Shown: in pieces, positions 60,405 through 64,000 of the stretch | How positions within the stretch are numbered: the first letter of the stretch is position 1 | Layout: the number at the start of each line of letters is the position of its first letter | Assembly (NCBI RefSeq): GCF_001653235.2 | Contig: NC_035790.1 | Location: 4,836,001 to 4,900,000 of the forward strand | Reading direction: 5' to 3' | Source: Pochonia chlamydosporia 170 | Lineage: Eukaryota; Ascomycota; Sordariomycetes; Hypocreales; Clavicipitaceae | Length of the DNA stretch: 64,000 bases | Notes under the pieces: generated by a model | Seen by the model: only the letters and a program-made list of their open reading frames with translations | What the model was told of the DNA's origin: nothing | Databases searched by the model: none | Made by a program: the position numbers and the translations under genes

Positions 60405-60944
60405 GTGTCTATTGTGCAAGTGGTCTTTTCCAAAGTCGGCTCGAGGATTCCAGGGTAGGAGACCGGACGATGATGACGATAACGATGATCGCGTGCGCGC
60501 CACTGGCTGGGTTGCGTCAGGTTGTAGGGGGGTTGAAAGAGAGTCGTCGTGGTCCGCGGTCAATGCAGGGAAACAGTCGCTTTCTAGGTAGATGGAGAAA
60601 TCGAGTCCGAGATGCCCAAGCGAAGGTAGTGTAGGTGACGAAACACTTTGGTCTGAACGAGTCGTTGGCATTCACCGGGCCGCGAAACGGGCTGCTTAAG
60701 TAGTATTGGGGCGAAGTATCCAGATTGTCTTCGGAGCCAACAGAGTTCAGTCCCTCACCAGCCACACTCCACCAGTGATGTTTAATATTGCGCCACACTT
60801 GGTCTGGCGCCTCTGCATACGTTCCCGATCCGTGCCGACGAAGAGCAAACTTCTGGCATGGAAGCTCAAAACCTCTTGAGCTTCCGTGTTGTGATGCTGC
60901 TTGACTTTGGCAACACTTAAGCTGTGCCGCTTCAGAACTTTGCA
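60405..60944. promoter_or_regulatory. Shared promoter region of divergent UBC6 and SAM50
   Basis: About 540 bp between start codons pointing away from each other. It must serve two genes for membrane-organelle biogenesis. No TATA box is evident. Co-regulation is inference from layout. Confidence 0.6.
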
Positions 60945-62695
60945 ATGGCAGCAAACTCGAGCACCACCGCGGGACATGTAAGTTCTGAGCTTATTTCTCC
61001 CGTTGACCAGCTGCAATGGCTAACAACGGACAAAAGCCCGGTGGGCTGATCGATAAACTGCATTCGAGTACGGACGAGGTGCTCAGTGCCGCCAAGACAT
61101 CGCCAGAGTTTCGCAGCGCAGAGCATGAAGCTAAAGAACGCAGGGTTGCACAAATGGTACGTACGACGCAACAAGGTTCATCCTCACAGAAGTTATTCTT
61201 AACTGTAAATTTAGATGGCGGATCAGATGCTGATGCCCATGACTGTCAACGAGGTCACTGTCAATGGCGCAAAGAACATTCGACGAGGCTTTCTCGACCC
61301 CATCTTCGCACCGCTACTAAGCGACAGCCCAAACGCTCCTTCGACTGTCGGCGATGTCATGGCAAAGCTTCAGATGGCGAGCTCAAAGCTGTCTGGCCTG
61401 CGTAAGTGGTCACTTGCCAATCCCATGCCGAACGAACCCCTTCGTTAATCAGCTCCGTAGAGATTCTTAGAGAGCCTCCCGAGGTATACCTGTCACAAGC
61501 CAGCCAAGTCGACCCTTCCACGAGTCCGAACGATGTCAACGTGTCCATTGGACTGAAAGAATTGCCGCGATTCAAACTCCAGACCGGTACTGATGTTGGC
61601 AACGGCGAAGGCTCGGCCTATGGATCGCTTTTATGGAGAAATATGTTTGGAGGAGCAGAGATGCTCACCTTGAATGCCAAAGCCGGCACGCGGACGAGGT
61701 CGGCGTACAGCGCTAACTTGAGTGCGCCGGTGTTGAGTGACCCCGACATGAGAATCTCGCTAGAGGGACTGGCATCTGCCGCAGAAAAACCATGGGCATC
61801 GCATGAAGAGGTCGTCAAAGGTGGCTCGCTACGTTTCTCGTGGTTTAACGCTGAGAGGGACACGCACTCTGTTGAGTATTCCGGTGCATGGCGGCAGGTC
61901 ACTGGTCTGGGTCAGGGAGCCAGCCCAACTGTTCGCCAGGATGCTGGTGATACAATCAAGAGTGCTATCAAGCATACGTTCCACCGGGAAAGGCGCGACA
62001 ACCCACAGCTACCCCAGTCCGGCTACATGCTACGATCTGGACTAGAGCTTGCTGGTATCGGACCTCTTGGTGGCGATGTATCCTTCTCAAAGGGCGAGGT
62101 TGAAGCAAGCGGTGCGATTCCCATCCCACTGCCAGGGGCCCAAGAGCGATCAGGCGCATCCATCGGCGCTGGATTCCGAATGGGAATGCTCTATCCCCTA
62201 CCCTTGGGGTTCAACCTCGGCGGCGAATCGTCACCTAGCCGTCTCAACGACCGCTTCCAGCTTGGTGGTCCAACAGATGTTCGTGGATTCAAGCTCGGCG
62301 GCCTGGGTCCCCACGACGGCACAGATGCAGTAGGGGGAGACTTATTCGCCGCTGGAAGCGTGAACATGCTACTCCCGCTTCCATACAAGGGACCAGACTC
62401 TGGTCTCCGATTCCAAATGTTCGCCAATGGCGGCCGCCTCGTCGCCCTCAAGGACAGCAGCAAATCCACGGAAGTTGGGTCGCGAGGACTCAACGCTGGC
62501 GCTGTCCGCGACGGTATGCTCGGTGCTATTGGAGATTTGGTCAACGGCGCGCCAAGCATGGCTGCTGGCGTTGGACTTGTGTACGCCCATCCTGTGGCCA
62601 GGTTCGAACTCAATTTTAGTCTGCCACTGACGCTACGCCGTGGCGAGGTTGGAACCAAGGGCCTTCAGATGGGTGTTGGTATCAACTTTTTGTAA
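60945..62695 (+). CDS. SAM50: Sam50/Tob55, mitochondrial outer-membrane beta-barrel assembly protein
   Basis: Core of the SAM/TOB complex (BamA/Omp85 family), which inserts beta-barrel proteins in the mitochondrial outer membrane. Exons as preferred: 60945-60977, 61037-61156, 61215-61401 and 61461-62695, giving 524 aa. The alternative starts at ATG 61016 without the first intron, giving 520 aa. The preferred first intron (59 nt) has a perfect GTAAGT donor and a GCTAAC branch but an AAG acceptor, so both starts are possible. The N-terminal POTRA-like part contains MTVNEVTVNGAKNIRRGFLD. The barrel follows with alternating strands (SLRFSWFNAERDTHSVEY), the Omp85 motif QLGGPTDVRGFKLGGLG (the conserved V/IRGF loop) and a last strand GLQMGVGINFL, ending in an aromatic/hydrophobic residue as expected. 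Confidence 0.96.
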
Positions 62696-62828
62696 TAATA
62701 GTCTCCTCTCGCGATAGAGAACCAAAACTTGTACTGTAAAGATAGAAATTTCACGCAACTATTTCGTCATTCTCATTTCCGTTTCACCGAGCAATCCTGC
62801 ACGCCGAGTTACACCGAATTTCTAGCCT

Positions 62829-62834
62829 AATAAA
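62829..62834 (+). terminator. Candidate polyadenylation signal of SAM50
   Basis: AATAAA about 135 nt after the SAM50 stop. Plausible only. Confidence 0.4.
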
Positions 62835-63448
62835 GTAATTCGTACAAATGACCATACGAATCTCCAAGTCTCTTTTTTGGTCCATTCCTTTCCATGGAAA
62901 TAATACCACTGTGAATCCAGGAAATACATACCCACAAATACCCTACACTAATGCCAAGCATCGACAGCTGCATGCAAAGAAGACATGTTGCAATTTATAT
63001 AACAATGAAGTTTCATGAGTTATGTAATCTCCGTGGTTATTAACTTGGTGGTTCCGATTAGCGCTGGTGTTTGTCGCGTAGAGGTGACGTTGCTTGTCTT
63101 GGTGGACTATTTCCATTCGTGCTACTACCAGGCGTTACATTTTTTGAATGGGATGGCGGCAAACCCACGAAATTGGTAGCACTCTGTGCGTATGGGTAGT
63201 TTAAATGCGTCGAAGACATATCTCCGTGGAAATCTATGGGATAAATATGTTGATGGTAATTCTTGGCTGAGTGACAATTGGGCACGGGGAAATGTCTGGG
63301 ATCTGGCCAGCATAAAGGAATAGCATCTTGATACTACGGATGGAATTACAAAGACCAGAATAGCTTGATGCTACAGCATCAGTACTCCAAGTCGCGACTA
63401 CACCAATACAATCTTGTTTATTCAATGTCCTTGACTACCAGCGTCAAG

Positions 63449-63457
63449 TATAAAAAG
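63449..63457 (+). promoter_or_regulatory. TATA box of the BYS1-like gene
   Basis: TATAAAAAG about 107 bp before the start codon, followed by an A/C-rich leader (CAAAATCACAATTCAAGC) typical of highly expressed fungal genes. The clear TATA box suggests an inducible, strong promoter. Confidence 0.65.
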
Positions 63458-63563
63458 ACAAGAACCATCCAACAAGATCCCAAATCAACCTCGTCAGAGT
63501 ACAAACAAAATCACAATTCAAGCAAACCCAAACACATCTTCAACCTCAAACTCCCCATTTAAA

Positions 63564-64000
63564 ATGGTCAAATTCACACTCTCCGCCATCACTGGCCTCG
63601 CAGCCATGGCCGCCGCCCAAGAAACTTCACCCTCCACCATCCCCCAACTCACGCAAGACCTCGCCCTCTCGCAGATGTGTCCCATCACCGGCAAAGTCAA
63701 CTTCGTCAACAACTGCCCCTTCGACCTGCACATCTGGAGATACGACTCATCCGTCGACAAGGCCGCCGTGCTGTCGGCCAAGAACACCTTCAGCGAGCCT
63801 ATCCGACAGGATTTCCGCTCTGGGCTGCTAGGCTACAAGGTCGCTACGGATGGCCGTGCCGTCCACGACGGATACACCTGGCTGAACTTGAACTACCGCT
63901 TTGATGTGACCAAGAATCATGCTAATGGGCTGGCCTCCGTGGGTACCGGATTTACTAACCCTCTTGAGGGGTATAGTTATGGTACTTCGGTGAGTTTGGG
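63564..64000 (+). CDS. BYS1-like secreted protein (3' end outside window)
   Basis: Partial gene: the frame is open for 145 codons and runs off the right edge. The signal peptide is clear (MVKFTLSAITGLAAMAAAQE, likely cut near residue 18). The mature protein has GKVNFVNNCPFDLHIWRYDS, matching the start of the BYS1 (Blastomyces yeast-phase-specific)/thaumatin-like domain, followed by NTFSEPIRQDF and WLNLNYRFD. Such small secreted proteins are found in many ascomycetes, often induced during growth-form changes or host contact; the biochemical function is unknown. A strong TATA box lies upstream. Intron content beyond 64000 is unknown. Confidence 0.8.
   Translation, partial: MVKFTLSAITGLAAMAAAQETSPSTIPQLTQDLALSQMCPITGKVNFVNNCPFDLHIWRYDSSVDKAAVLSAKNTFSEPIRQDFRSGLLGYKVATDGRAVHDGYTWLNLNYRFDVTKNHANGLASVGTGFTNPLEGYSYGTSVSL

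Larger units (their letters stand above)
62696..63563. other. Intergenic region SAM50 / BYS1-like gene
   Basis: AT-rich 3' flank of SAM50, then the promoter of the BYS1-like gene with its TATA box. Other frames are short and random-looking. Confidence 0.6.

Noticed and set aside
60978..61010. 33-nt intron at the SAM50 5' end
   Set aside because: Too short and it does not keep the frame; the 59-nt version ending at 61036 does.
1..64000. Transposons, CRISPR arrays, PKS/NRPS genes, rRNA
   Set aside because: Read for on both strands; no transposase or reverse transcriptase motifs, no long terminal or inverted repeats, no regularly spaced repeats, no ketosynthase or adenylation motifs and no rRNA sequence were found.

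Overview
The window looks like nuclear DNA of a filamentous ascomycete, most likely a hypocrealean Sordariomycete. The reasons are short introns (about 50-120 nt) with GTAAGT/GTACGT-type donors and CTAAC/CTGAC branch sites, no operons, and recognisable fungal families (Zn2Cys6 regulator, SAT4/Pth11-like membrane protein, LaeA-like methyltransferase, BYS1-like secreted protein). The order-level placement is inference from protein style only. I reassembled 17 multi-exon and 2 single-exon gene models by splicing; in every model but the first, exon lengths sum to a multiple of three.

Layout. 0.5-2.5 kb: sugar-porter MFS gene with a broken frame. 2.8-10.3 kb (-): the TOR kinase, head-to-head with rtf2 (11.0-11.8 kb). 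12.0-13.9 kb (-): Zn2Cys6 transcription factor. 15.3-17.6 kb: C2H2-like protein. 17.9-19.2 kb (-): SAT4-type membrane protein. 21.5-23.2 kb: O-methyltransferase, tail-to-tail with a Git1-like MFS transporter (23.6-25.4 kb, -), which is divergent from a membrane-anchored M24 peptidase (26.2-27.7 kb). 27.9-29.3 kb (-): protein of unknown function. A 4.2-kb stretch without genes precedes a small DUF6699-like protein (33.5-34.3 kb) and homogentisate 1,2-dioxygenase (35.3-36.9 kb). A second 4.5-kb desert precedes a 13-exon OPT oligopeptide transporter (41.4-44.8 kb). Then come a TMEM135-like protein (45.1-46.9 kb, -), a BTB-domain protein (48.8-51.4 kb, -), a LaeA-like methyltransferase and an FAD monooxygenase in tandem (53.0-56.7 kb, -), and UBC6 (59.5-60.4 kb, -) divergent from SAM50 (60.9-62.7 kb). 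A BYS1-like secreted protein runs off the right edge.

How the genes fit together. Most are independent housekeeping genes: TOR signalling, replication fork factor Rtf2, ER-associated ubiquitination (Ubc6), mitochondrial outer-membrane beta-barrel insertion (Sam50) and tyrosine/phenylalanine catabolism (HmgA). The accessory genes (two MFS transporters, OPT transporter, O-methyltransferase, LaeA-like methyltransferase plus FAD monooxygenase, SAT4 protein, BYS1-like protein) suggest nutrient uptake, small-molecule tailoring and environmental interaction. No PKS/NRPS backbone, transposon, CRISPR array, tRNA or rRNA was seen. I found no convincing wholly new system. The best leads are gene-structure oddities: a CT-repeat frameshift, a GC-AG intron inside a zinc-cluster codon, an 18-nt microexon in a SAM-binding site, alternative SAM50 N-termini, and an orphan 291-codon frame.
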